This document shows, piece by piece, positions 7,245 through 15,527 of a stretch of 62,462 bases of DNA. This DNA comes from Halochromatium glycolicum (lineage in GTDB: Bacteria; Pseudomonadota; Gammaproteobacteria; Chromatiales; Chromatiaceae), in contig NZ_NRSJ01000045.1 in NCBI RefSeq assembly GCF_016584085.1, positions 1 through 62,462 on the forward strand, read 5' to 3'. How positions within the stretch are numbered: the first letter of the stretch is position 1; every line of letters starts with the position of its first letter. The position numbers and the translations under genes are program-made. Under the pieces are notes generated by a model. That model made no database searches. It saw only the letters and a list, made by a program, of their open reading frames with translations, and was not told the origin of the DNA.

Positions 7245-9854
7245 GTGATAAAGAGTAGCGCCGAGCTTCGCCAGGCCTTCCTCGACTACTTTGCTGAGCA
7301 GGGTCATACAGCCGTCGAGAGCAGCCCGCTGGTCCCTGGCAACGACCCGACCCTGCTGTTCACCAACGCCGGCATGGTCCAGTTCAAGGACGTCTTCCTT
7401 GGCCGCGAGCAGCGCCCGTACACGCGTGCGGTCACCTCGCAGCGCTGCGTGCGCGCCGGCGGCAAGCACAATGATCTCGAGAACGTCGGCTACACCGCCC
7501 GGCATCACACCTTCTTCGAGATGCTCGGCAACTTCAGCTTCGGTGACTACTTCAAGCGCGAGGCGATCGGCTTCGCCTGGGCGTTCCTGACCGAGCGGCT
7601 GCAGATGCCCGCCGAGAGACTCTGGATCACCGTCTATCAGGACGACGATGAGGCCGCACGCATCTGGCTCGACGAGCTCGGCGTCGACCCGAGCCGCTTC
7701 TCGCGCTGCGGCGAGAAGGACAACTTCTGGTCGATGGGCGAGACCGGCCCCTGCGGTCCCTGCTCCGAGATCTTCTACGACCATGGCCCCGCCATCCCGG
7801 GCGGGCCGCCCGGCTCGGCCGATGAGGATGGCGACCGCTACGTCGAGATCTGGAACCTGGTCTTCATGCAGTACGACCGCGACGCCAAGGGTGCGCTCCA
7901 TCCGCTGCCGCGGCCATCGGTCGACACCGGGATGGGGCTCGAGCGCCTCGCCGCGGTGATGCAGGGCGTGCACAGCAACTACGAGATCGACCTGTTCCAG
8001 GCCCTGATCCGGGCCGCGGCCGAGGTCACCGGCTGCGCCGATCTCACCAGCAAATCACTGCGCGTGATCGCCGACCACATCCGCTCGGCGGCCTTCCTGA
8101 TCATCGACGGGGTCACGCCCGGCAACGAGGGCCGCGGCTATGTGCAGCGCCGGATCATCCGGCGGGCGATCCGACACGGCTACCAGCTCGGGCAGACCGA
8201 GCCGTTCTTCTGGCGGCTGGTCGAGCCGCTCGCAGCCGAGATGGGCGACGCCTATCCGGAGCTGCGCGAGCGGCGTGAGCATGTCGAGCGGGTCCTGCGC
8301 ACCGAGGAGGAGCGCTTCGCCGACACCCTCGAGCAGGGCCTGCGCATCTTCGACGAGATCGTCGCCGACCTCAGCGGCACCGAGGTCCCGGGCCACGAGG
8401 TGTTTCGTCTCTACGATACCTACGGCTTCCCGGCCGATCTGACCGCCGATATCGCCCGCGAACGCGGCCTGACGCTGGATCTGGCCGGCTTCGAGCACGC
8501 GATGGCGGCACAGAAGGAGCGGGCGCGGGCCGCGAGCCATTTCAGCGCCGCCGATGTGATCGAACTCGATGTCGACGGCGAGACCGACTTCACCGGCTAC
8601 GAAGGGCTGGTCGATCAGGCCACCGTCGTCGCCTGTTACCGCGACGGCGAGCCGCAGGATCGCCTGGCTGCCGGCGAGCAGGGCCTGCTGGTGCTGGACG
8701 TGACCCCGTTCTACGCCGAGGCCGGCGGTCAGGTCGGCGACCGCGGCACCCTGACCAGCGAGACCGCCCGCTTCGAGGTCCAGGACACCCAGCAGCAGGG
8801 TGGGGTGATCTGTCACATCGGCCGGCTGACCGACGGTGAGCTCTCGGTCGGCGATCGCGTCGATGCGCGCGTCGACTGCGACCGCCGGCGCGCGACCGCC
8901 TTGCACCACTCGGCGACCCATCTGCTGCATGCGGCCTTGCGCCAGGTGCTTGGGGATCATGTCCAGCAGCGCGGCTCGCTGGTGGGCCCGGACCGGCTGC
9001 GCTTCGACTTCACCCATTTCGAGCCGGTCTCGCGCGAGCAGCTGCGCGAGATCGAGCGGCTCGTCAACCGCGAGATCCGCGAGAACCACACCGTCGAGAC
9101 CCGGATCATGGGGCTCGAGGATGCTAAGGCGTCCGGCGCGATGGCCCTGTTCGGCGAGAAGTATGCCGATCAGGTTCGGGTGCTGCGTATGGGTGACTTC
9201 TCGGTCGAGCTCTGCGGCGGTACCCATGTGCGCGCGGTCGGCGATATCGGTCTGTTCAAGATCGTCGCCGAGGCCGGGATCAGCGCCGGGGTGCGGCGGG
9301 TCGAGGCCGTCGCCGGGGACGTCGCGCTGAGCTGGGTCGAGGAGGAGGAGGCCCGGCTTGCCCGGATCGCCGCATTGGTCAAGGGCGCCGCGAACGACGC
9401 CGACGAGAAGGTCGCGAACCTGGTCGAGCGCTCGCGACGGCTGGAGAAGGAGCTCGAACAGCTCAAGGCCAAGCTGGCCAGTGCCGCCGGCAGCGAGCTG
9501 ACCGACTCCGCGGTCGAGATCGACGGCGTCAAGGTGCTGGCTGCGCGGCTCGACGGGGTCGATCCCAAGTCCTTGCGTGAGACGCTGGATCAGCTCAAGA
9601 ACAAGCTCGGCTCGGGGGTGGTCCTGCTGGCGACCGAGAGCGACGGCAAGGTCAACCTGATCGCCGGCGTCACCAAGGACCTGGTCGGGCGCTTCAAGGC
9701 CGGCGATCTGGTCAAGGCGGCCGCCGAGAAGGTCGGCGGGCGCGGCGGCGGGCGGCCGGATATGGCGCAGGCCGGCGGCAGTGATCCGGCCGGCATCCCG
9801 GCCGCGCTCGATCTGGCCGGCGACTGGGTCAAGGAGCGGGCCTCCGCGGCCTGA
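7245..9854 (+). CDS. alaS: Alanyl-tRNA synthetase
   Basis: The 869-residue enzyme charges tRNA-Ala. It shows the class II catalytic core (NAGMVQFKDVFLG, RCVRAGGKHNDLENVG, ARHHTFFEMLGNFSFGDYF), the editing-domain zinc ligands in HHSATHLLHAAL and CGGTHV, and the glycine-rich C-Ala end with GGRGGGRPDMAQAGG. The start is GTG with a GGAG site upstream. lysC follows after 7 bp, so the two are probably co-transcribed, as in Pseudomonas. Confidence 0.97.
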   Translation: MIKSSAELRQAFLDYFAEQGHTAVESSPLVPGNDPTLLFTNAGMVQFKDVFLGREQRPYTRAVTSQRCVRAGGKHNDLENVGYTARHHTFFEMLGNFSFGDYFKREAIGFAWAFLTERLQMPAERLWITVYQDDDEAARIWLDELGVDPSRFSRCGEKDNFWSMGETGPCGPCSEIFYDHGPAIPGGPPGSADEDGDRYVEIWNLVFMQYDRDAKGALHPLPRPSVDTGMGLERLAAVMQGVHSNYEIDLFQALIRAAAEVTGCADLTSKSLRVIADHIRSAAFLIIDGVTPGNEGRGYVQRRIIRRAIRHGYQLGQTEPFFWRLVEPLAAEMGDAYPELRERREHVERVLRTEEERFADTLEQGLRIFDEIVADLSGTEVPGHEVFRLYDTYGFPADLTADIARERGLTLDLAGFEHAMAAQKERARAASHFSAADVIELDVDGETDFTGYEGLVDQATVVACYRDGEPQDRLAAGEQGLLVLDVTPFYAEAGGQVGDRGTLTSETARFEVQDTQQQGGVICHIGRLTDGELSVGDRVDARVDCDRRRATALHHSATHLLHAALRQVLGDHVQQRGSLVGPDRLRFDFTHFEPVSREQLREIERLVNREIRENHTVETRIMGLEDAKASGAMALFGEKYADQVRVLRMGDFSVELCGGTHVRAVGDIGLFKIVAEAGISAGVRRVEAVAGDVALSWVEEEEARLARIAALVKGAANDADEKVANLVERSRRLEKELEQLKAKLASAAGSELTDSAVEIDGVKVLAARLDGVDPKSLRETLDQLKNKLGSGVVLLATESDGKVNLIAGVTKDLVGRFKAGDLVKAAAEKVGGRGGGRPDMAQAGGSDPAGIPAALDLAGDWVKERASAA

Positions 9855-9861
9855 ACACCTT

Positions 9862-11097
9862 ATGTCTCTCATCGTGCAGAAGTATGGCGGAACCTCGGTC
9901 GGCACCGTCGAGCGCATTCAGGCGGTCGCGGAGCGGGTCAAGCGCTCCCGTGACCAGGGTCACAAGGTGGTCGTCGTGGTCTCGGCGATGTCCGGCGAGA
10001 CCGATCGGCTGATCGGCCTGGCCAAGGCGATCCAGCCGCAGCCCGTGCCGCGGGAGCTGGACGTCCTGATCGCGACCGGCGAACAGGTCACCATCGCGCT
10101 CCTGTCGATGGCATTGGAGGCTGCCGGCTGTCCGGCGCGTTCCTACACCGGCTCGCAGGTGCAGATCCGAACCGACAGCGCGCACAATAAGGCGCGGATT
10201 CGCGATATCGACGGCGCCCGGATCTGCGAGGACCTCGACGCCGGGCGCGTCGTCGTGGTCGCCGGCTTCCAAGGCACCGACGAGGCGGGCAATATCACCA
10301 CCCTCGGGCGCGGCGGCTCGGACACCTCGGCGGTCGCGATCGCCGCGGCGCTGAAGGCTGACGAGTGCCAGATCTACACCGATGTCGATGGCGTCTACAC
10401 CACCGATCCGCGCATCGAGCCGCGGGCGCGCAAGCTTGAGCGCATCACCTTCGAGGAGATGCTGGAGATGGCCAGTCTGGGCTCGAAGGTCCTGCAGATT
10501 CGCGCCGTCGAGTTCGCCGGCAAGTACCGGGTCCCATTGCGTGTGCTCTCGAGCTTTCGCGACGGCGAGGGCACCCTGATCAGTTTCGAGGAGGAGAACG
10601 TGGAAGACGCCAAGATCGCCGGCATCGCCTTCGCCAAGGACGAAGCGAAGCTCACTGTCCTCGGCGTTCCGGATCAGCCGGGGATTGCACACAAGATTCT
10701 CGGCCCCATCTCCGCCTCGAACATCGAGGTGGACATGATCGTGCAGAACGTCGGCGCCGATGGCGCCACAACCGACTTCACCTTCACCGTCAACCGCAGC
10801 GATTACCAGACCGCGCTGCGCGTGCTGCAGGAGACCGCGCAACAACTCGCAGCGCGTGAGGTGGCCGGTGATCCGGCGATCGTCAAGCTCAGCCTGGTCG
10901 GCGTCGGCATGCGCTCGCATGCCGGCATCGCCAGCCGGATGTTCGAGGCGCTAGCTCGGGAAGGGATCAATATCCGGATGATCTCGACCTCGGAGATCAA
11001 GATCTCGGTGGTCATCGACGAGAAATACCTCGAGCTCGGCGTCAGGGCCCTGCACGACGCCTTCGGCCTGGCGGAAGAGGCGTCTGCAGAGGGCTGA
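9862..11097 (+). CDS. lysC: Aspartate kinase
   Basis: This 411-residue monofunctional aspartokinase makes aspartyl phosphate, the first step to lysine, threonine and methionine. The N-terminal kinase domain opens with VQKYGGTSVG and contains TLGRGGSDTSAVAIA and YTDVDGVYTTDPRI. Two ACT domains follow (about 265-340 and 345-405), including VSLVGVGMRSHAG and ISTSEIKISVV, the usual lysine/threonine feedback sites. ATG at 9862 begins MSLIVQKYGGTS, the normal N-terminus. Confidence 0.96.
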   Translation: MSLIVQKYGGTSVGTVERIQAVAERVKRSRDQGHKVVVVVSAMSGETDRLIGLAKAIQPQPVPRELDVLIATGEQVTIALLSMALEAAGCPARSYTGSQVQIRTDSAHNKARIRDIDGARICEDLDAGRVVVVAGFQGTDEAGNITTLGRGGSDTSAVAIAAALKADECQIYTDVDGVYTTDPRIEPRARKLERITFEEMLEMASLGSKVLQIRAVEFAGKYRVPLRVLSSFRDGEGTLISFEEENVEDAKIAGIAFAKDEAKLTVLGVPDQPGIAHKILGPISASNIEVDMIVQNVGADGATTDFTFTVNRSDYQTALRVLQETAQQLAAREVAGDPAIVKLSLVGVGMRSHAGIASRMFEALAREGINIRMISTSEIKISVVIDEKYLELGVRALHDAFGLAEEASAEG

Positions 11098-11286
11098 AAT
11101 CAAATCGTAATCATTGCTGCACTGCAGTGATGCTTGCTGATAAACTTCTGCGATACGCGAAAAGCGCCGGTAAGGGCTTGCGTCTGCGGCAATATCGGCC
11201 TCAGACTGCGTCGTAAGGGCTGCGGGATCTGAGGTGCCGAAGGAACCGCGGTTCAGTTCAAGAAGGAAAGCGAGGGATTACTCATC

Positions 11287-11520
11287 ATGCTTATACTTAC
11301 CCGTCGCGTCGGCGAAACACTGATGATTGGCGATGAAGTCACCGTCACGGTGCTCGGCGTTAAAGGAAACCAGGTTCGCATCGGCGTCAATGCACCGCGC
11401 GAGGTCGCTGTGCACCGCGAAGAGATCTACGAGCGGATCAAGCGCGAGCAGGCGCAGGGGATGCCGGAGCAAGGGCACCCAGAGCAGCCCGTTGCCGATG
11501 ATCGCGGGCTCGGCGACTGA
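11287..11520 (+). CDS. csrA: Carbon storage regulator CsrA
   Basis: CsrA/RsmA is a dimeric RNA-binding protein that controls translation at GGA motifs. The first 60 residues are canonical (MLILTRRVGETLMIGDEV, then VRIGVNAPREVAVHREEIY), with the RNA-contacting residues Leu4, Arg6 and Arg44 in place. The C-terminus is extended to 77 residues with a Gln/Glu/Pro-rich tail. Its place after lysC and before tRNA-Ser is conserved in gammaproteobacteria. The leader carries GGA motifs (AAGGAAAGCGAGGGATTA), so autoregulation is possible. Confidence 0.97.
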   Translation: MLILTRRVGETLMIGDEVTVTVLGVKGNQVRIGVNAPREVAVHREEIYERIKREQAQGMPEQGHPEQPVADDRGLGD

Positions 11521-11827
11521 TTTCGAAGGGCATAGAGGGCATTTGTCAGGGCGTTCAAGAGGCCCGACAGGATGACCGAAGCCGCTGCAGAGGCGGCTGG
11601 CTTGTATGGGCCTCATCACAGGAATCACTCGCCGCGTCGCCCGCTTGCGGGCGACAGGCCGGTTTCGGCAACCCCCCACCATTCCCCCCGCGTTATCATC
11701 GTGCCGGCGCCCCAGCGTCGGCCAAATTGTGGGGATACCTCCGGGACGGGTGACGATACGACCAGGCGGGATGGGCATCCCGGGCTAGACGTCCCCTGTT
11801 CTGAGTCTGTTACAATGAAGGTCCGTT
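11521..11827. other. Gene-free spacer between csrA and tRNA-Ser
   Basis: No convincing gene. TACAAT at 11811-11816 is a good -10 hexamer for the tRNA gene, without an equally good -35. The spacer also has short GC-rich hairpins. Confidence 0.5.
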
Positions 11828-11918
11828 GGAGAGATGGCCGAGTGGCTGAAGGCGCTCCCCTGCTAAGGGAGTATGGGTTAATAGCCCATCGAGGGTTCGA
11901 ATCCCTCTCTCTCCGCCA
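11828..11918 (+). tRNA. serX: tRNA-Ser (anticodon GCU)
   Basis: The sequence folds as a class II tRNA: acceptor GGAGAGA pairs with TCTCTCC, followed by discriminator G and encoded CCA. The anticodon loop CTGCTAA gives anticodon GCT, reading AGC/AGU. A long variable arm (GTATGGGTTAATAGCCCATC) and T-loop GGTTCGAATCC are present. tRNA-Ser after csrA is a conserved arrangement and tRNA genes are common integration sites; an accessory stretch begins right after it. Confidence 0.97.
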
Positions 11919-11988
11919 ATCATTCTGACGACGTTGAGAGCTCCTATTAAAACGTCTGACCGGCCTGACCGAGCTGCTGGTTTCTTAA

Positions 11989-12061
11989 GAGGCCCTGTCA
12001 AAGCGGCCGCTTGACTTGCGCAGGTTCCTGATCCCGCAATCCGCAGGCGTCATTCTGTTAG
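11989..12061 (+). repeat. Diverged inverted repeat, left copy, flanking the beta-lactamase-like gene
   Basis: This 73-bp segment opens GAGGCCCTGTCAAAGCGG and ends CATTCTGTTAG. A matching inverted segment of 72 bp is at 13636-13707. The ends match well and the middle is diverged. A shorter inverted relative of the outer end lies near 23119-23137. They could be the ends of an old mobile unit. Confidence 0.45.
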
Positions 12062-12184
12062 GGCTTCTAAGCCTGTAAAGGGCATTCTGGTTGTGCATCC
12101 TCCATCTCGACGGGCGCAATGGTCTGCTGCCGAATGCCCGTCCACCTTTGCGATGACGGCATCGGCGCAGCCTCTTTGCTGGTG

Positions 12185-13432
12185 ATGGTTCTTCTTCGGC
12201 CTCCGCGCTGTCGCCTGCTGCGTTCACTGTCGCTGTTCCTGTTCTTGGCGCTCTTGTCGCCTGTCGCGGGGTTGTCCGCGACGGACGATGGGCGCTGCGC
12301 GCGGCCTGAGTTTACCGCTGGGTCATCGGCGGCACTGCATGCGCGGATGGATGCCGCCCTGTCGCGGCTGATGGAGCGCTTCGAGGTGCCGGGCGCTGCG
12401 CTCGCGCTGATCGAGCAGGGGCGGGTGCGCTACCTGCGCGGCTTCGGCATGGCGCAACCCGGCGTGGATGTGCCGGTGACGCCGAGCACCTTATTCCAGG
12501 CGGCGTCGGACTCCAAGCCCGTCACCGCCTTCGCGGTGCTCCAGCTGGCCGAGCGCGGACGCGTGGATCTGGACGATCCGATCGAGATCGGTCTCGAGGG
12601 TTGGCGCCTGCCGCCGTCGCGCTGGAGCCCGGACCAGGTCACGGTGCGCCGGGTGCTGAGCCACACAGCCGGGCTCTCGGTATCCGGCTATGGCGGCTTC
12701 CCGCCCGGGCAGCCGACGCAGACGCTGCTGGAATCCTTGGCCGGCGCGGCCGATGCCGGCGGAACGCCGGTCGCGATCGTCCATCCGCCGGGCCAGGGCT
12801 TTGTCTACTCGGGCGGCGGTTTCACGCTCGCGCAGCTGATGCTGCGCAGGCAGAGCGGTGAGCCCTTCGCCGAGCTGGTCGGCCGGCGCGTCCTGCAGCC
12901 GCTCGGTATGCGCGTCAGCAGCTTCCCGACTCAGCCGGCACCGTCGCCGCCGCTGGCCTGGACCTTCGACGACGACGGCAAGCGCGCCCCGGCGCGCCGG
13001 TTCACGGCACTCGCCGCGGCAGGTCTGCAGACGACCGCGGGCGATCTCGCGCGCTTCACCGCCGCACTGATGCCCGGACCCTGCGGCGAGCCTCCGGGCC
13101 GCGGTGTGATCAGCCCCGAATCGGTGCAGGCCATGCTGACCCCGCAACCGAACAGTGCCAACGCCCTAGTATTGCCCAGCTCCCGTTACGGCCTCGGCAT
13201 CGCGCTCAAGACCCTGCCCAGCGGCCATCTCCTGGCCCATCATCCGGGCGACAACCTGCCCAACTGGCATAACCTCATCGCCGCGATCCCCGAGCGGCGC
13301 CTCGGGCTGGTCCTGATGACCAACGCCGCCGGCGGCCGGCAGATGCGGGTCGCGGTGCTCTGCACTTGGCTCGATGGGATCGGCGAGCCAGCACCGGCAG
13401 GGTGCCCCGCGCCGAGCCCTAAGCCGTCCTAG
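12185..13432 (+). CDS. Exported serine beta-lactamase/esterase-family protein
   Basis: The 415-residue protein belongs to the class C beta-lactamase / penicillin-binding-like family, which also contains esterases and D-aminopeptidases. The nucleophile motif SxxK is SDSK in FQAASDSKPVTAF. The second motif, usually YxN, reads YSG in VYSGGGFTLAQ, so the Asn is replaced. A C-terminal HHPGDNLPNW stands where HxG/KTG lies. Starting at ATG 12185 gives a good signal peptide (RPPRCRLLRSL, then a Leu/Phe core). The active-site change makes antibiotic hydrolysis doubtful; a peptidase or esterase role is equally possible. It is flanked by inverted repeats and a MITE-like element. Confidence 0.8.
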   Translation: MVLLRPPRCRLLRSLSLFLFLALLSPVAGLSATDDGRCARPEFTAGSSAALHARMDAALSRLMERFEVPGAALALIEQGRVRYLRGFGMAQPGVDVPVTPSTLFQAASDSKPVTAFAVLQLAERGRVDLDDPIEIGLEGWRLPPSRWSPDQVTVRRVLSHTAGLSVSGYGGFPPGQPTQTLLESLAGAADAGGTPVAIVHPPGQGFVYSGGGFTLAQLMLRRQSGEPFAELVGRRVLQPLGMRVSSFPTQPAPSPPLAWTFDDDGKRAPARRFTALAAAGLQTTAGDLARFTAALMPGPCGEPPGRGVISPESVQAMLTPQPNSANALVLPSSRYGLGIALKTLPSGHLLAHHPGDNLPNWHNLIAAIPERRLGLVLMTNAAGGRQMRVAVLCTWLDGIGEPAPAGCPAPSPKPS

Positions 13433-13467
13433 CAGGGCGCAGCTGCAGCATCGGAAAGCAACATCTA

Positions 13468-13626
13468 AGGCGATTTCTGTCAAAGCTCATACCGCCTTGC
13501 TGGTCTTTTCGCTCGCCTTCTTCGTCGCGCCGCCGGTCACATAGCCCGGCTATGCTCCCGGCGACGCTCCTCGAAGGCAAACGAAGATCCTGCGCAATTC
13601 GGTACGAGCTTTTCCGGCAATCGCCT
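13468..13626. repeat. 159-bp MITE-like element, family D, copy 2
   Basis: Almost identical copy of 2769-2927, same orientation and length. It lies between the beta-lactamase-like gene and the right inverted repeat, so it inserted into that unit. Confidence 0.75.
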
Positions 13627-13635
13627 AAAGAAGCA

Positions 13636-13707
13636 CTAACAGAATGCCCTCTAAAGCCAAAAACTCAGCAAGTTGCGTAGGCTAGGCGGGCATTTTGATA
13701 TGGCCTC
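13636..13707 (-). repeat. Diverged inverted repeat, right copy
   Basis: Inverted partner of 11989-12061, beginning CTAACAGAATG and ending TGATATGGCCTC. The stretch from here to 14114 contains no gene I can defend, although a reverse-strand frame around 13780-14050 keeps a charged, helix-like segment that may be a remnant. Confidence 0.45.
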
Positions 13708-14114
13708 TAAGAAATGGGGGCTGCAAGCACGCTGCAACCGGCATTGTTAAATCCCGTCCTAAACCAGGGTTCGTGGCCTTTTAGAGTGCCGAGGATTCAC
13801 CAGGGCGGACCGATACGTCGCCTGCGACATAGCAACCCGATGCGAAGCATCGCAGAGCCGAAGCGCCATGCGGCGGCAGGCAGACGGCAGCCTGTGAGCT
13901 TTGCGTCGACGGCGGCTGCGGATCTGCTTCGCGCAGCTGCCGCAGCTCGTCTTGGAGCCGCTCTTCAATAGCGCGCAGGCGCTGGAGGGCTTCGATCTCG
14001 GGAAAGAGCTCCGCGGTTATCGATAGCGCATAGAAGTCAAAAGGATGCGCCGTTAACGCGCATCGTCGTACCGGTAAGCTTTCCACGGGCTGGCAAAAAG
14101 TATCGATGCTGAGG

Positions 14115-14777
14115 TCAGACTCGATGCCGCCGGTAGTAGGCGCCGATGCCAAGGAGACCAGCACCAAGCAATGCCAACGTCCCAGGCTCGGGAATGCTGG
14201 TGGTCGCCAAACCCGGCGAAGCTCGGAGGACAGCCGTACCGGATAGTCGCGAGTGGTCCAGCCAGGCTGTAGCCTTCCCAAGCCATCCGTAGTTGTAAGC
14301 TTCGATTGCGACATCAAGAAGACCGTCGTCGTTCAGCCAATCGATGTCAAGCACGAGCGTATAGTCTCCGGTGTCAACCTCACCGACATCGCGCCAATTG
14401 CTTCCATCGAAGCCGACTCTGGTAAACTCTCGATTGTCCCATAAGATTATGCCAAAAAAGGAAATATAATCATCGTTGGTGTCGTTGGTGAAATCGAGTT
14501 CTAGAAACGCTTCAGTCACCCTGTACCCTGATGTCAAATCGACATCATCATTGATATCGTGCGTATAGGCTAAAGGAGCATTCCGGAAGATGACGCTTTC
14601 CCCGGTAATGGAAACGGAATCCCACTGGTGGTTCGGCGCTTGATGCTCACCGTAGTACGAGCCATCCGCACTCCAGTAGTCAATTAGGTCTTCAAAAACG
14701 ATGGGGCTCGCGAAAGCGTGCAGCGGCCAGGCGCCAAGCGCCGCTAGCGCTGCTGCCAAACAGAATCGATGAGTCAC
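14115..14777 (-). CDS. PEP-CTERM sorted exported protein
   Basis: The 220-residue product ends with a textbook PEP-CTERM signal: SIPEPGTLALLGAGLLG, a hydrophobic helix, then a YYRRHRV basic tail, recognised by exosortase for surface delivery. The GTG start at 14777 is preceded by AAGGAG and gives the signal peptide THRFCLAAALAALGAWPLH. The mature region is Asp/Asn/Trp-rich (DYWSADGSYYGEH, DFTNDTNDDYISFFG), suggesting a beta-rich, possibly calcium-binding fold. It has lower GC than its neighbours. No exosortase gene is in the window. Confidence 0.85.
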   Translation of the reverse strand: MTHRFCLAAALAALGAWPLHAFASPIVFEDLIDYWSADGSYYGEHQAPNHQWDSVSITGESVIFRNAPLAYTHDINDDVDLTSGYRVTEAFLELDFTNDTNDDYISFFGIILWDNREFTRVGFDGSNWRDVGEVDTGDYTLVLDIDWLNDDGLLDVAIEAYNYGWLGKATAWLDHSRLSGTAVLRASPGLATTSIPEPGTLALLGAGLLGIGAYYRRHRV

Positions 14778-14920
14778 GTACTGCTCCTTGTCGGTAGGCG
14801 TTAATGCGTTTAACTTTGCACAATCCGTGCCAAAAGTAAAAAAGAGAAAATACAACGGCTTAAAAATCAGAAGATCGGTCACTGAGTCCAGTCGTAAGAT
14901 TATCCGACATTTTTTCGCCG

Positions 14921-15049
14921 GCCGTGGCCGACAAAGGCTGCGCGACGCCTGTGCTCACCGCCAGCTCATCAACAGCGCTGTATGCGCAGATGGGCATTGC
15001 CCTGCCGCGGCGGATGGACGCTTTGCAAGTGCTGGGCGCCGAGCCCTAA
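14921..15049 (+). pseudogene. Decayed fragment related to the beta-lactamase-like gene
   Basis: Read in frame from 14921, this piece gives a peptide matching the N-terminal part of the mature beta-lactamase-like protein at 12185-13432: STALYAQMGIALPRRMDALQ aligns with SAALHARMDAALSRLMERFE, and ATPVLTASSS with ARPEFTAGSS. It then stops at TAA at the words GAEP, equivalent to PGAA in the intact protein. No SxxK region remains. It is a remnant of a paralogue. Confidence 0.65.
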
Positions 15050-15344
15050 GCTGCGCTAACTGAATGCGGCTGCACGACGAGAGCGCAGTATCTTAACCAG
15101 GTTTCCAGGCCCGTCTGACCTGTTTGGTCAGAGCCCCGCTTCGGCAGCGCATCAGCTGCCACTTGCGGTTTACGCAAAAAGTGTTCCATTCTCGCAACGC
15201 CTTGACGCGGAAGTGTTAGGCTCGATACTTGCATGACACGCCGTGATGCGTTGTAAAGAAATGTGACAGTCATTGATGGGTCCTCCCCAGCTCCTGCCAG
15301 CTTGAAGGCGAGACAGTCCCGATCGGTTAAGCGGGAGCCGGCAG

Positions 15345-15510
15345 CTAGGGCGCGGACTGACCGCGACGGCGTGCAGTGACGACCTCAGTGAAGAGGTCCC
15401 AAGGTGAGCACCCGCGCTCGCGACAGGTGTCGATGACTGCTTCCGCCCTGCGCACTAATATGGCGCGAGCCACCGCATCTGGCCTGTGCTTACCAGTCGT
15501 TCGGCCCGGC
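15345..15510 (-). pseudogene. Remnant of an IS66-like transposase C-terminus
   Basis: On the minus strand, the frame ending at the TAG at 15345-15347 reads RRAEAVIDTCRERGCSPWDL followed by FTEVVTARRRGQSAP. This resembles the extreme C-terminus of IS66-family transposases. The rest of the gene is missing; a complete, unrelated-sequence IS66-type element starts just beyond it in the opposite orientation. 14778-15344 holds otherwise only the fragment at 14921 and nothing else I recognise. Confidence 0.55.
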
Positions 15511-15527
15511 GTTTAGCAAAAAATGGT

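Noticed and set aside
13781..14110. Reverse-strand frame with a charged helical segment (about ALQRLRAIEERLQDELRQL)
   Set aside because: Possible gene remnant but no start, no complete domain and a position among repeats; family not recognised.
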